Source: Otariodibacter sp.
GTDB taxonomy: Bacteria; Pseudomonadota; Gammaproteobacteria; Enterobacterales; Pasteurellaceae
NCBI RefSeq assembly: GCF_029256985.1
Contig: NZ_JARIDQ010000056.1
Coordinates: 1-40,463, forward strand
DNA length: 40,463 bases
Direction of reading: 5' to 3'
Made by a program: the position numbers and the translations under genes. This document shows, piece by piece, positions 26,556 through 34,407 of this stretch; the stretch's first letter is position 1, and every line of letters starts with the position of its first letter. Under the pieces are notes generated by a model. It was not told the origin of the DNA. It made no database searches and saw only the letters and a list, made by a program, of their open reading frames with translations.

Positions 26556-26631
26556 GGGTTGTTAGCTCAGTTGGTAGAGCAGCGGACTCTTAATCCGTTG
26601 GTCGAGAGTTCGAGCCTCTCACGACCCACCA
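26556..26631 (+). tRNA. tRNA-Lys (anticodon CUU)
   Basis: A 76-base cloverleaf with encoded CCA. The anticodon loop is CTCTTAA, so the anticodon is CUU and the tRNA reads AAG only. Other differences from the three upstream copies are an U5-G68 wobble in the acceptor stem, a D-loop change, and a T stem GAGAG/CTCTC in place of GAAGG/CCTTC in which both sides have changed together. The structure is intact, so it is probably functional. Confidence 0.93.
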
Positions 26632-26659
26632 TCTTTCTTTTATAAAATCATTTTAATCA

Positions 26660-26986
26660 CTACCCTAGTAACCAAAGTAATAAATTCACATTCAATACAC
26701 CCAAAGACACACTTATTAAAATATTCTTAAACCAATGATAGCTTAAGATGACCGTTACTAACGCTAAAATTTGTGCAATAAATAACGTATAACCAGTTCC
26801 TTCTTTTGGTAATGCTAAACTGGTTAACACTAATAGAATCATAATAATAAGCGGTAAGATCCGATTTAATTTTTGTAAAATAGTGTGAGATACCATTGCT
26901 TTAGGTAAGACTAAAGGAATAAAACGACAAATTTGGGTGCCAAGTACAAGTGCGATCAACATATAAATGATATTAATAGTGTCCAT
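26660..26986 (-). CDS. azlD: AzlD-like branched-chain amino acid export subunit
   Basis: This 108-residue protein has four hydrophobic segments and belongs to the AzlD/YgaH family, the small partner of AzlC in branched-chain amino acid export. CRFIPLVLPKAM near the N-terminus and RILPLIIMILLVLTSL are typical. Its start overlaps azlC by 14 bases. It converges with the tRNA-Lys array; no clear terminator separates them. Confidence 0.87.
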   Translation of the reverse strand: MDTINIIYMLIALVLGTQICRFIPLVLPKAMVSHTILQKLNRILPLIIMILLVLTSLALPKEGTGYTLFIAQILALVTVILSYHWFKNILISVSLGVLNVNLLLWLLG

Positions 26987-27677
26987 TTTTTTGTCCTTTA
27001 TTATCTATCAATGAATTAGGTAGAAGAATAACAATAACAATCGCTAAAATAATTGAGATAAGTAAGATGCTTGTATTGCTAATCGATTGAGCGAGTAAAA
27101 AGCAAATAAAAGCAATAAAAATTGCTTTCCACTGCTTTTGGCTCTTATATTGCTCATACGCCAAAATTGCAAACAAGCAAGGTAAAGCGAAATCAAGATT
27201 AGGGATATATTGGGAAACAGAGTCGCCAAGAATAACACCAATGATGGTTGCGAATACCCAATATGCCATGCCTAATAAATTCACTTTAAGAATTATTACT
27301 TTTTGATTTTCTTGGGGAACTGTTGTGAGTAGAGCGAAACTTTCATCCGTTAAATAGCTTAGACTTAAGGTTTTATGTATGGAGTTATCTGGTAAATTTT
27401 GACGCATATTTAGCGTATAAAAGATAAAGCGTAGGCTCATTAAGAACGTGCTGAGGAATACGGAAATTAAACTTGCACCAGAGAGAAAGAACGGGATGGC
27501 TGCGTATTGTGCTGTGCCAGAAAACACAGTAAAACTCATTGTAATAGTAAACCATGCGGGTAAACCTGCACTCGTTGCAAGTAACCCATAAGCAATCCCT
27601 GCCGCCAAATATCCTACTAATATGGGGAGTGTTAATTTAAAAATACTTTTCCATGTGTTTTGAACAATAAACGGCAT
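26973..27677 (-). CDS. azlC: AzlC-like branched-chain amino acid permease
   Basis: The 234-residue inner-membrane protein is of the AzlC/YgaZ family. It shows PILVGYLAAGIAYGLLA, FSGTAQYAAIPFFLSG, FLMSLRFIFYTLNMR and LTDESFALL, the family order. With AzlD it should export branched-chain amino acids or their analogues. Spacing from the qseC end is about 70 bases. No Lrp-like site was recognised upstream. Confidence 0.9.
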   Translation of the reverse strand: MPFIVQNTWKSIFKLTLPILVGYLAAGIAYGLLATSAGLPAWFTITMSFTVFSGTAQYAAIPFFLSGASLISVFLSTFLMSLRFIFYTLNMRQNLPDNSIHKTLSLSYLTDESFALLTTVPQENQKVIILKVNLLGMAYWVFATIIGVILGDSVSQYIPNLDFALPCLFAILAYEQYKSQKQWKAIFIAFICFLLAQSISNTSILLISIILAIVIVILLPNSLIDNKGQKNGHY

Positions 27678-27750
27678 TACATCTTCTCATAGATGAAAAT
27701 TATAATACCGTTTAGACTATCAAACCTTATTTTAAATGCCAATATCCTGA

Positions 27751-29124
27751 TTACCATTCAATGATAACTTTAAGCCCCTTGTTATTATTGCTATCAAAAT
27801 GATGTGCGAGATACACTTTGTATTGATGCAATTCAGCAATACGTTTTACAATCGACAAGCCTAATCCACTCCCCTTTTCATTTTGTCCTGCTGGTCGATA
27901 AAAACGTTGGCCTAATTTATCTAAATCATCATCACTCACACCCCCACCATTATCTTCAACAATGAGATTGTGTTGGTTGAGGATAATGGTAATGGTGCTT
28001 CCCTCTCTGCCATATTTGATTGCATTATCAATTAAATTACGCAACATCAATGAGAGTAATAATGTTTGTCCTTGGCGGATCGCTGGTTTATTCACTAATT
28101 CAAAAGCAAGTTCAATATTGCGATGTTGTGCAGTAAAATAACGCTCTCCAATTAGCGAGGTAATTAATTGATCCCAATGAATATCTTCAATCCCTTCTAA
28201 TGATTTCAAGTTATCTAAACGAGATAGAGTGAGTAATTGTTCAATCAATTGTGTGGCTCGATCAATCCCTTTGGTTAAATTACCCAGAGCTTGCTCTCTT
28301 AATACGGTATCTTCGCCTGCAATTTGTGCAACTTCTGTTTGGATCTTTAGTGCAGCCAAAGGACTTCTGAGTTCATGTGCTGCATCAGAGGTAAAACGTC
28401 TTTCTCTTAATAACATGGAAGAGGTACGTTCAAAAAATTGGTTTAGTCCATTGATTAGTGGATGAATTTCTATCGGTAAATTTTCCATCTCAATCGTTGA
28501 ATGGTCATCGGGTGTACGGTATTTTACTTGCTGACTTACTTGATTCAACGTTCTTAATTCTCGGCTAATAAACCAAATAATTAGGCCTATTAATATAGGA
28601 AGACTTGCAAACCAAATCCACATTTGGCTGAAAACGATTTCTTCAGTAAGATCTTCACGATAATCAAGCTCTTGTCCTACTGCAACGATTAATCTTTTAT
28701 CATCATTCATCGGCATCCAAAAGATACGCCAAGTATCATCATCATTTTTTATTTGAGATTCTGTAAAGCCCGTTTTATTTTGGAAAATAAAGTTATCACC
28801 GTTACGCCCATCACTTAAAATCATTTTTCCTTTAGAGGTAAAAATTGCAAAAGCGAGCGCATCATCATCAATATTTTCTTTATCTAGTAAGTGCTTACTT
28901 ATTCCTTTAAAAACAGGGCTAGAATTATGATGTAACAACATACGTAAATTGGAAGTTGCTAACCGTTGTGCAAATATAATCTGTTGCGTATCAAATACAT
29001 GGTTAATTTCTTTTCGAGCTTGAATCCAAGCAGTAGATGTTGAAATAATCCAAATAATGAGAGCGGTAAGTGAGATAACTGAAATTAAGCGAAAACGTAA
29101 ACTTTTTTGGCTAATTATCTTCAT
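27751..29124 (-). CDS. qseC: Sensor histidine kinase QseC
   Basis: This 457-residue kinase has two membrane segments (about 11-31 and 166-186) around a periplasmic sensor with [12 protein letters not shown] and [12 protein letters not shown], as in QseC. The motif DYRED (154-158), just before the second membrane segment, is the one linked to iron response in H. influenzae FirS. The cytoplasmic part has the H box [17 protein letters not shown] with His250, the N box [20 protein letters not shown] and GSGLGLSIV. The start at 29124 overlaps qseB by 14 bases; a frame from 29181 would run further into qseB. Confidence 0.94.
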   Translation of the reverse strand: MKIISQKSLRFRLISVISLTALIIWIISTSTAWIQARKEINHVFDTQQIIFAQRLATSNLRMLLHHNSSPVFKGISKHLLDKENIDDDALAFAIFTSKGKMILSDGRNGDNFIFQNKTGFTESQIKNDDDTWRIFWMPMNDDKRLIVAVGQELDYREDLTEEIVFSQMWIWFASLPILIGLIIWFISRELRTLNQVSQQVKYRTPDDHSTIEMENLPIEIHPLINGLNQFFERTSSMLLRERRFTSDAAHELRSPLAALKIQTEVAQIAGEDTVLREQALGNLTKGIDRATQLIEQLLTLSRLDNLKSLEGIEDIHWDQLITSLIGERYFTAQHRNIELAFELVNKPAIRQGQTLLLSLMLRNLIDNAIKYGREGSTITIILNQHNLIVEDNGGGVSDDDLDKLGQRFYRPAGQNEKGSGLGLSIVKRIAELHQYKVYLAHHFDSNNNKGLKVIIEW

Positions 29125-29782
29125 TATTACTTCCAAGTGTGTATCCAACACCATGCACAGTTCGAATGAATTTCTTACCAAGTTTTTGGCGTAAATTATA
29201 GATATGAACCTCTAAAGCATTACTGCTTACTTCATCATCCCAGTTATATAACTTTTCTTCAATAACAGAACGGGCTAATACTTTTTCTTTGTTATGCATA
29301 AAAAGCTCAAGTAAATTATATTCGCGAGAAGTAAGAGGGATTTCTTGATCAGCTAAGAAAACTTTATGCTGATTTGAATCTAATTTAACCTTGCTATGTT
29401 CAAGAATAGGGTTGCTCTTCCCATGACTACGACGAATTAACGCTTGTAAACGGGCAACGACCTCAGCTAAGGCAAATGGTTTACATAAATAATCATCCGC
29501 ACCATATTGTAAGCCGGTAATACGTTCATCTAATGAATCTCTTGCGGTTAAAATCAAAACAGGAACATCCTGATTGTTTTTTCGCCATTTTTGTAAAATA
29601 TCTAATCCATCCATTTTAGGAAGCGTTAAATCTAAAACGACAGAATCATAAGGAGCAGAAGCAAGAGCATTTAACCCAGTTTTACCATCAGTAAACCAAT
29701 CGACACTAAAGCCTGATTTAGATAACCCAATTTTTAAACCTTCACCAATTAGCGGATCATCTTCAATTAGTAATATTCTCAT
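29111..29782 (-). CDS. qseB: Response regulator QseB
   Basis: The 223-residue OmpR-type regulator has the acidic pocket EDDP, the phosphorylated Asp51 in [18 protein letters not shown] and KPF, and a C-terminal winged helix with [13 protein letters not shown] and [30 protein letters not shown]. It is the partner of the overlapping qseC. AAGGAG precedes its ATG. It corresponds to H. influenzae HI1708 (FirR). A terminator-like hairpin lies between it and ygiW, so its level may depend on readthrough. Confidence 0.95.
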   Translation of the reverse strand: MRILLIEDDPLIGEGLKIGLSKSGFSVDWFTDGKTGLNALASAPYDSVVLDLTLPKMDGLDILQKWRKNNQDVPVLILTARDSLDERITGLQYGADDYLCKPFALAEVVARLQALIRRSHGKSNPILEHSKVKLDSNQHKVFLADQEIPLTSREYNLLELFMHNKEKVLARSVIEEKLYNWDDEVSSNALEVHIYNLRQKLGKKFIRTVHGVGYTLGSNNEDN

Positions 29783-29800
29783 ATTGGCTCCTTGTTTAAT

Positions 29801-29826
29801 AAAAAAGTGGCAAATGTATTGCCACT
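29801..29826 (-). terminator. Terminator or attenuator between ygiW and qseB
   Basis: On the minus strand AGTGGCAA, loop TACAT and TTGCCACT (29826-29806) form an eight-base-pair stem followed at once by TTTTTT. It is 20 bases past the ygiW stop and 19 before the qseB start, within a gene set that is usually one operon. Confidence 0.85.
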
Positions 29827-29845
29827 CTAGGTAAATACTACGGTT

Positions 29846-30199
29846 TTATTGAATTTTTTCCATACGATGAATTTCTACTTCAGTCTTATTCCATGACTTT
29901 TCAACTTCACCATAAAATCTAACCTCATCATTTGGAGTAAGATCAATACCTCTCCAAGCTTCATCTTCAATTTCGACTCGCTTTTCACCACTTCTATCTC
30001 GAATGATAAAATCTTCTTTACCAATTCGTTTAACGATTTTACCTTGTAAGACAACTAATTGATCATCATTTAATTTATCAAGTTCTGAAATTTTTGTAAT
30101 AACTTGTGATTGATTAGGATCAGAAAATCCTTCTGCAAATGAAGCTACACTGAATATAGATAAAGTTAATGCTGTTGCTAGTACGGTAAGTTTTTTCAT
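29846..30199 (-). CDS. ygiW: YgiW, periplasmic BOF-family (OB-fold) protein
   Basis: The 117-residue precursor has a signal peptide (MKKLTVLATALTLSIFSVASFA) and an OB-fold BOF domain with QVITKISELDKLNDDQLVVLQGKI, GKEDFIIRDRSGEKRVEIEDEAW and the C-terminal KSWNKTEVEIHRMEKI. The start at 30199 is chosen because it places the signal peptide at the N-terminus; a frame from 30232 adds eleven residues. It is the usual first gene of ygiW-qseBC. In related species its expression responds to iron, catecholamines and stress. Confidence 0.92.
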   Translation of the reverse strand: MKKLTVLATALTLSIFSVASFAEGFSDPNQSQVITKISELDKLNDDQLVVLQGKIVKRIGKEDFIIRDRSGEKRVEIEDEAWRGIDLTPNDEVRFYGEVEKSWNKTEVEIHRMEKIQ

Positions 30200-30271
30200 A
30201 ATTTTACTCTTTATTATAATTAAATAAAACAAAGCTGATTCTTTATTAATAAATATTAAATCAAATGAATC

Positions 30272-30287
30272 TTAATAAGATATTAAG
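30272..30287 (-). promoter_or_regulatory. QseB-like repeat upstream of ygiW
   Basis: On the minus strand CTTAA, six bases and ATTAA resemble the CTTAA-N6-CTTAA direct repeat described for QseB (9 of 10). The same stretch is also an inverted repeat, CTTAAT-N5-ATTAAG (30271-30287). It lies about 73 bases before the ygiW start. Suggestive only. Confidence 0.4.
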
Positions 30288-30711
30288 AAATAATATTTTT
30301 ATATCATACTTATTAAAAATAAATGTTTTAGTTCTACACTATATGATGTAAAGAGTATTTTGTTTAGGTTGGTGTTTTTCCTTTGTAATAAAAAAAACGA
30401 GTCTTGAAAAAACGTATAATTCAAACTAGTATTTGTACAAATTTTGATATAGGCTAACTCTTTTATAATTGAATTTGATGATCAGTTAAACGAGAGCATT
30501 TAAATGGGTGTTAATACAAAATATGGGATAGGTTCTTTTACTCTAAGGTTAATACTTTACTTTGGGCATTTCCTATTTATTTCTACTCATTAGTACTCGA
30601 TTCAGTGAATCTATGTCAATATTTGTTCAGTTAAAACTTTATCAATATTTCTTTTTATTTATTCAATAAGGTATTACATAAAGTCAATAAATCAATGGAA
30701 AAATCTTCACA

Positions 30712-30740
30712 TTGATTTTTTAATAAAAACACAATATATT
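30712..30740 (+). promoter_or_regulatory. Promoter of nrdA
   Basis: TTGATT (30712-30717), a 17-base spacer and TATATT (30735-30740) form a sigma-70 promoter. The -10 lies inside the first NrdR box, so NrdR binding should block it. Transcription would start near 30747, leaving a leader of about 95 bases. Confidence 0.65.
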
Positions 30741-30744
30741 GTGT
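30729..30744 (+). promoter_or_regulatory. NrdR box 1
   Basis: ACACAATATATTGTGT is a perfect 16-base palindrome that fits the NrdR consensus ACACWATATATWGTGT at every position. NrdR is the ATP/dATP-sensing repressor of ribonucleotide reductase genes. Confidence 0.88.
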
Positions 30745-30761
30745 CTCATTCATTGCACCTG

Positions 30762-30777
30762 ATACAGCATTTTGTGT
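30762..30777 (+). promoter_or_regulatory. NrdR box 2 (degenerate)
   Basis: ATACAGCATTTTGTGT matches the NrdR consensus at 12 of 16 positions and is centred 33 bases from box 1, about three helical turns, as expected for paired NrdR boxes. Confidence 0.6.
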
Positions 30778-30841
30778 TAGGTGCAAATTTATTACTACCT
30801 ACTAAATTTTTAATTATCAGGCGTTTATAAAGGAGAATATC

Positions 30842-33106
30842 ATGAATAGTTCATTGATGGTAACTAAACGTGATGGGCGTTTAGAACCTATCAACCTCGA
30901 TAAAATTCATCGTGTGATTACTTGGGCTGCGGAAGGACTTAAAAATGTATCCGTTTCTCAGGTTGAGTTAAGATCACACATCCAATTTTATGAAGGTATC
31001 AAAACATCTGATATTCATGAAACAATTATTAAGGCTGCAGCTGATTTAATTTCTTCTGAAACACCTGATTATCAATATCTTGCTGCTCGCTTAGCTATGT
31101 TTCATCTCCGTAAAAAAGCGTATTCCCGTTTTGAGCCGCCTCATTTATATGAACAAGTAAAAAAAATGGTTCGTATGGGTAAATACGATGCAGAAATACT
31201 TACTGATTATTCTCGTGAAGAACTAGATGAAATTGAAACATTCATTGATCACCAACGTGATATGAATTTCTCTTATGCAGCAGTTAAGCAATTAGAAGGG
31301 AAATATCTGGTTCAAAATCGTGTAACAGGTGATGTATACGAAAGCCCACAATTCCTGTATATCTTAGTTGCGGCCTGTTTATTTTCAAAATATCCAGCAG
31401 AAACTCGTTTAAGTTATATTCGTCGTTTTTATGATGCGGTATCAACATTCAAGATTTCATTGCCCACTCCAATCATGTCTGGAGTGAGAACACCAACGCG
31501 TCAATTTAGTTCTTGTGTACTGATTGAATGTGGCGATAGTTTAGATTCAATAAACGCTACTTCTTCAGCGATTGTAAAATATGTCTCACAACGCGCAGGA
31601 ATTGGTATCAATGCTGGTGCAATTCGTGCATTAGGTAGTCCTATTCGTAATGGCGAAGCATTCCATACAGGTTGTATTCCATTCTATAAATTATTTCAAT
31701 CTGCTGTTAAATCTTGTTCACAAGGTGGCGTTCGCGGTGGTGCAGCTACTATCTTCTATCCAATGTGGCACTTAGAAGTTGAAAATTTATTAGTATTGAG
31801 AAATAATCGAGGTGTTGAAGAAAACCGTGTACGTCACATGGATTATGGGGTCCAAATTAATAAAACATTGTATCAACGTTTAATTAAGGGGTTAGATATT
31901 ACTTTATTTAGCCCTTCTGATGTGCCGGGACTATACGATGCATTTTTTGCAGATCAGGAAAAATTTGAAGCGCTTTATACTCAATATGAAAATGATCCAA
32001 ATATTCGTCAACGTAAAGTTAAAGCAACAGAATTATTTTCTTTATTGATGCAAGAACGAGCCTCAACAGGGCGTATTTATGTACAAAATGTAGATCACTG
32101 TAATACACACTCTCCATTTGATCCTACGGTAGCACCAGTACGCCAATCTAACTTGTGTTTAGAAATTGCACTGCCGACAAGTCCACTTAAAGACTTGCAC
32201 GATGAACAAGGCGAAATCGCTCTTTGTACACTTTCTGCATTTAATTTGGGTACATTAGAAAATCTAGATGAATTAGAAAATTTAGCCGATTTAGTTGTTC
32301 GTGCTCTTGATGCACTACTAGATTACCAAAACTACCCAATTGAAGCAGCTCATAGGGGTATATTAAAACGTCGTGCATTGGGTATTGGTGTAATTAACTA
32401 TGCTTATTATTTAGCAAAAAATGGTGTACGTTATTCTGATGGTAGTGCAAATAATTTAACTCATGCAACTTTTGAAGCTATACAATATTATTTATTAAAA
32501 GCCTCAAATCAATTAGCTAAAGAATATGGGCCTTGTGAAGCATTTAATGAAACAACTTATTCAAAAGGCATTTTGCCTATTGATACTTATAAAAAAGAGT
32601 TAGATAATCTTGTTAAGGAGCCTTTTCATTATGATTGGGAAACTTTACGACAAGAGATTAAATTACATGGTTTAAGAAACTCTACGCTCACAGCATTAAT
32701 GCCATCAGAAACCTCTTCACAAATCTCTAATGCTACAAATGGTATTGAGCCACCGAGAGGATTTGTAAGCGTTAAAGCATCTAAAGATGGTATTTTGAGA
32801 CAAGTAGTCCCGGAATACGAAAGACTCGCAAATCAGTATGAATTATTGTGGGATATACCAAACAATGAAGGTTACTTACAATTAGTTGGTATTATGCAAA
32901 AATTTGTAGATCAATCTATTTCTGCTAATACTAACTATGATCCTCAACGTTTCCCTGATGGGAAAGTACCAATGAAACGTTTATTATCAGAATTACTGTT
33001 AGCTTATAAATATGGTGTTAAAACACTTTATTATCATAACACTCGAGATGGATCAGATGATACTCAGGATGATTTAAATTGCGAAAGTGGAGCTTGTAAA
33101 ATTTAA
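30842..33106 (+). CDS. nrdA: Class Ia ribonucleoside-diphosphate reductase, alpha subunit
   Basis: NrdA reduces ribonucleoside diphosphates aerobically, using the radical of NrdB. The 754 residues begin with an ATP-cone (VTKRDGRLEPINLDKIHRVI) for allosteric control. The active-site cysteines are seen in FSSCVLIECGDS, VDHCNTHSPF and QSNLCLEIALPT, and the C-terminal redox pair in CESGACKI (Cys747 and Cys752). GAYR-like tyrosines and the ALMPSETSS loop are intact. AGGAG lies before the ATG. It is followed by nrdB after about 78 bases; yfaE, which often follows nrdB, is absent. Confidence 0.97.
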   Translation: MNSSLMVTKRDGRLEPINLDKIHRVITWAAEGLKNVSVSQVELRSHIQFYEGIKTSDIHETIIKAAADLISSETPDYQYLAARLAMFHLRKKAYSRFEPPHLYEQVKKMVRMGKYDAEILTDYSREELDEIETFIDHQRDMNFSYAAVKQLEGKYLVQNRVTGDVYESPQFLYILVAACLFSKYPAETRLSYIRRFYDAVSTFKISLPTPIMSGVRTPTRQFSSCVLIECGDSLDSINATSSAIVKYVSQRAGIGINAGAIRALGSPIRNGEAFHTGCIPFYKLFQSAVKSCSQGGVRGGAATIFYPMWHLEVENLLVLRNNRGVEENRVRHMDYGVQINKTLYQRLIKGLDITLFSPSDVPGLYDAFFADQEKFEALYTQYENDPNIRQRKVKATELFSLLMQERASTGRIYVQNVDHCNTHSPFDPTVAPVRQSNLCLEIALPTSPLKDLHDEQGEIALCTLSAFNLGTLENLDELENLADLVVRALDALLDYQNYPIEAAHRGILKRRALGIGVINYAYYLAKNGVRYSDGSANNLTHATFEAIQYYLLKASNQLAKEYGPCEAFNETTYSKGILPIDTYKKELDNLVKEPFHYDWETLRQEIKLHGLRNSTLTALMPSETSSQISNATNGIEPPRGFVSVKASKDGILRQVVPEYERLANQYELLWDIPNNEGYLQLVGIMQKFVDQSISANTNYDPQRFPDGKVPMKRLLSELLLAYKYGVKTLYYHNTRDGSDDTQDDLNCESGACKI

Positions 33107-33184
33107 TGTAATGTAAATCTGATAATTATTTAGAATGTAGATTTTTATCAATAATTTAATACTTAACACGACAGAAGGATGATT

Positions 33185-34315
33185 ATGACTTATACAACAT
33201 TTTCTCAAAAAAATAATGATCAATTAAAAGAACCCATGTTTTTTGGGCAAAATGTTAATGTTGCCCGTTATGATCAACAAAAATATGAGATATTCGAAAA
33301 ATTGATTGAAAAACAACTTTCTTTTTTCTGGCGACCGGAAGAAATTGATATTTCACAAGATAGAATTGATTATCAAAATTTACCTGAGCATGAAAAGCAT
33401 ATTTTTATTAGTAATTTAAAATATCAAACACTTTTAGATTCAATTCAAGGACGTAGTCCAAATATGTCGTTGTTACCTATTGTATCGCTACCAGAACTAG
33501 AAACATGGGTTGAAACGTGGACATTTTCAGAAACGATTCATTCTCGTTCTTATACACATATTATCCGTAATATTGTCAATGATCCTTCTGTCGTCTTTGA
33601 TGATATCGTAACAAATGAAGAGATCATTAAACGTGCAAAAGATATTTCTGCTTACTATGATGATTTGATTCGAGATACACAACTTTATACACTTTATGGT
33701 GAAGGTACTTACACCATAGATGATAAAGAATGTGTAGTTACCTCTCGCAGTTTAAAGAAGCAACTTTATCTCTGTTTAATGAGTGTTAATGTTTTAGAAG
33801 CAATTAGATTCTATGTGAGTTTTGCTTGTTCTTTTGCTTTTGCAGAACGTAAGTTGATGGAAGGTAATGCTAAGATTATTAAACTAATCGCAAGAGATGA
33901 AGCACTTCATTTGACTGGAACTCAATATATTCTTAATCTCATGGCATATGGCAATGATGATCCCGAGATGAATGAAATTGCCAAAGAATGTAAACAAGAA
34001 GCCTACGATATTTTTGTTGCGGCAGCTGAACAAGAGAAAGCTTGGGCTGAATATTTATTTAAAGATGGCTCAATGATTGGTTTAAATAAAGATATATTGG
34101 CACAATATATTGAATATATTACCAACAATCGTATGCAAGCAATTGGATTACCTTTAGCTTTTGCAGCAAGATCAAACCCTATTCCATGGATTAATGCATG
34201 GTTAACATCTGACAATGTACAAGTAGCACCACAAGAAGTTGAAATTAGTTCTTACTTAGTCGGTCAGATAGATTCAAAAATAGATTTAGACGATTTTAAT
34301 GATTTTACTTTATAA
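33185..34315 (+). CDS. nrdB: Class Ia ribonucleoside-diphosphate reductase, beta subunit
   Basis: NrdB holds the di-iron centre and the tyrosyl radical used by NrdA. In the 376-residue protein the iron ligands are Asp85 (TLLDSIQ), Glu116 and His119 (SETIHSRS), a Glu in the VLEAIRFY block, and [11 protein letters not shown] further on; the radical tyrosine is Tyr123 in RSYTHIIRN. The C-terminal [12 protein letters not shown] ... DDFNDFTL binds NrdA. The ATG at 33185 gives the conserved MTYTTFSQ start with AGAAGG at good spacing; the ATG at 33179 overlaps that ribosome site. A strong terminator follows. Confidence 0.97.
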   Translation: MTYTTFSQKNNDQLKEPMFFGQNVNVARYDQQKYEIFEKLIEKQLSFFWRPEEIDISQDRIDYQNLPEHEKHIFISNLKYQTLLDSIQGRSPNMSLLPIVSLPELETWVETWTFSETIHSRSYTHIIRNIVNDPSVVFDDIVTNEEIIKRAKDISAYYDDLIRDTQLYTLYGEGTYTIDDKECVVTSRSLKKQLYLCLMSVNVLEAIRFYVSFACSFAFAERKLMEGNAKIIKLIARDEALHLTGTQYILNLMAYGNDDPEMNEIAKECKQEAYDIFVAAAEQEKAWAEYLFKDGSMIGLNKDILAQYIEYITNNRMQAIGLPLAFAARSNPIPWINAWLTSDNVQVAPQEVEISSYLVGQIDSKIDLDDFNDFTL

Positions 34316-34338
34316 GTCATGACTAATTTTCTTAATAA

Positions 34339-34373
34339 AATAAAGAGGCTTATTATAACTAAGCCTCTTTATT
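34339..34373 (+). terminator. Terminator after nrdB
   Basis: AATAAAGAGGCTTA (34339-34352) pairs perfectly with TAAGCCTCTTTATT (34360-34373) around a seven-base loop, 23 bases past the nrdB stop. The stem ends in A/T pairs, with little T tract beyond. Confidence 0.8.
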
Positions 34374-34407
34374 ATTGATAAATAATATAAATTTAGTAGG
34401 AAGCATC

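Larger units (their letters stand above)
30200..30841. other. Intergenic regulatory region between ygiW and nrdA
   Basis: About 640 bases without a convincing gene. It holds the ygiW promoter side with a QseB-like repeat (30272-30287), a 29-codon open frame starting at ATG 30504 behind CGAGAG (ends 30593) that resembles nothing I recognise, and the nrdA promoter with NrdR boxes (30712-30777). The stretch 30300-30660 shows only A/T-rich sequence by eye. A small RNA there cannot be excluded. Confidence 0.6.

Noticed and set aside
26261..26631. Four near-identical 76-base units with short spacers, which at first look like a CRISPR or satellite array
   Set aside because: Each unit folds as a tRNA-Lys cloverleaf with encoded CCA. 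The spacers are of unequal length and A/T-rich, and there are no cas genes.
34375..34407. Start of the kinase-like gene at 34375
   Set aside because: It would begin just after the nrdB terminator stem without a ribosome site; the ATG at 34408 follows TAGGAAG.
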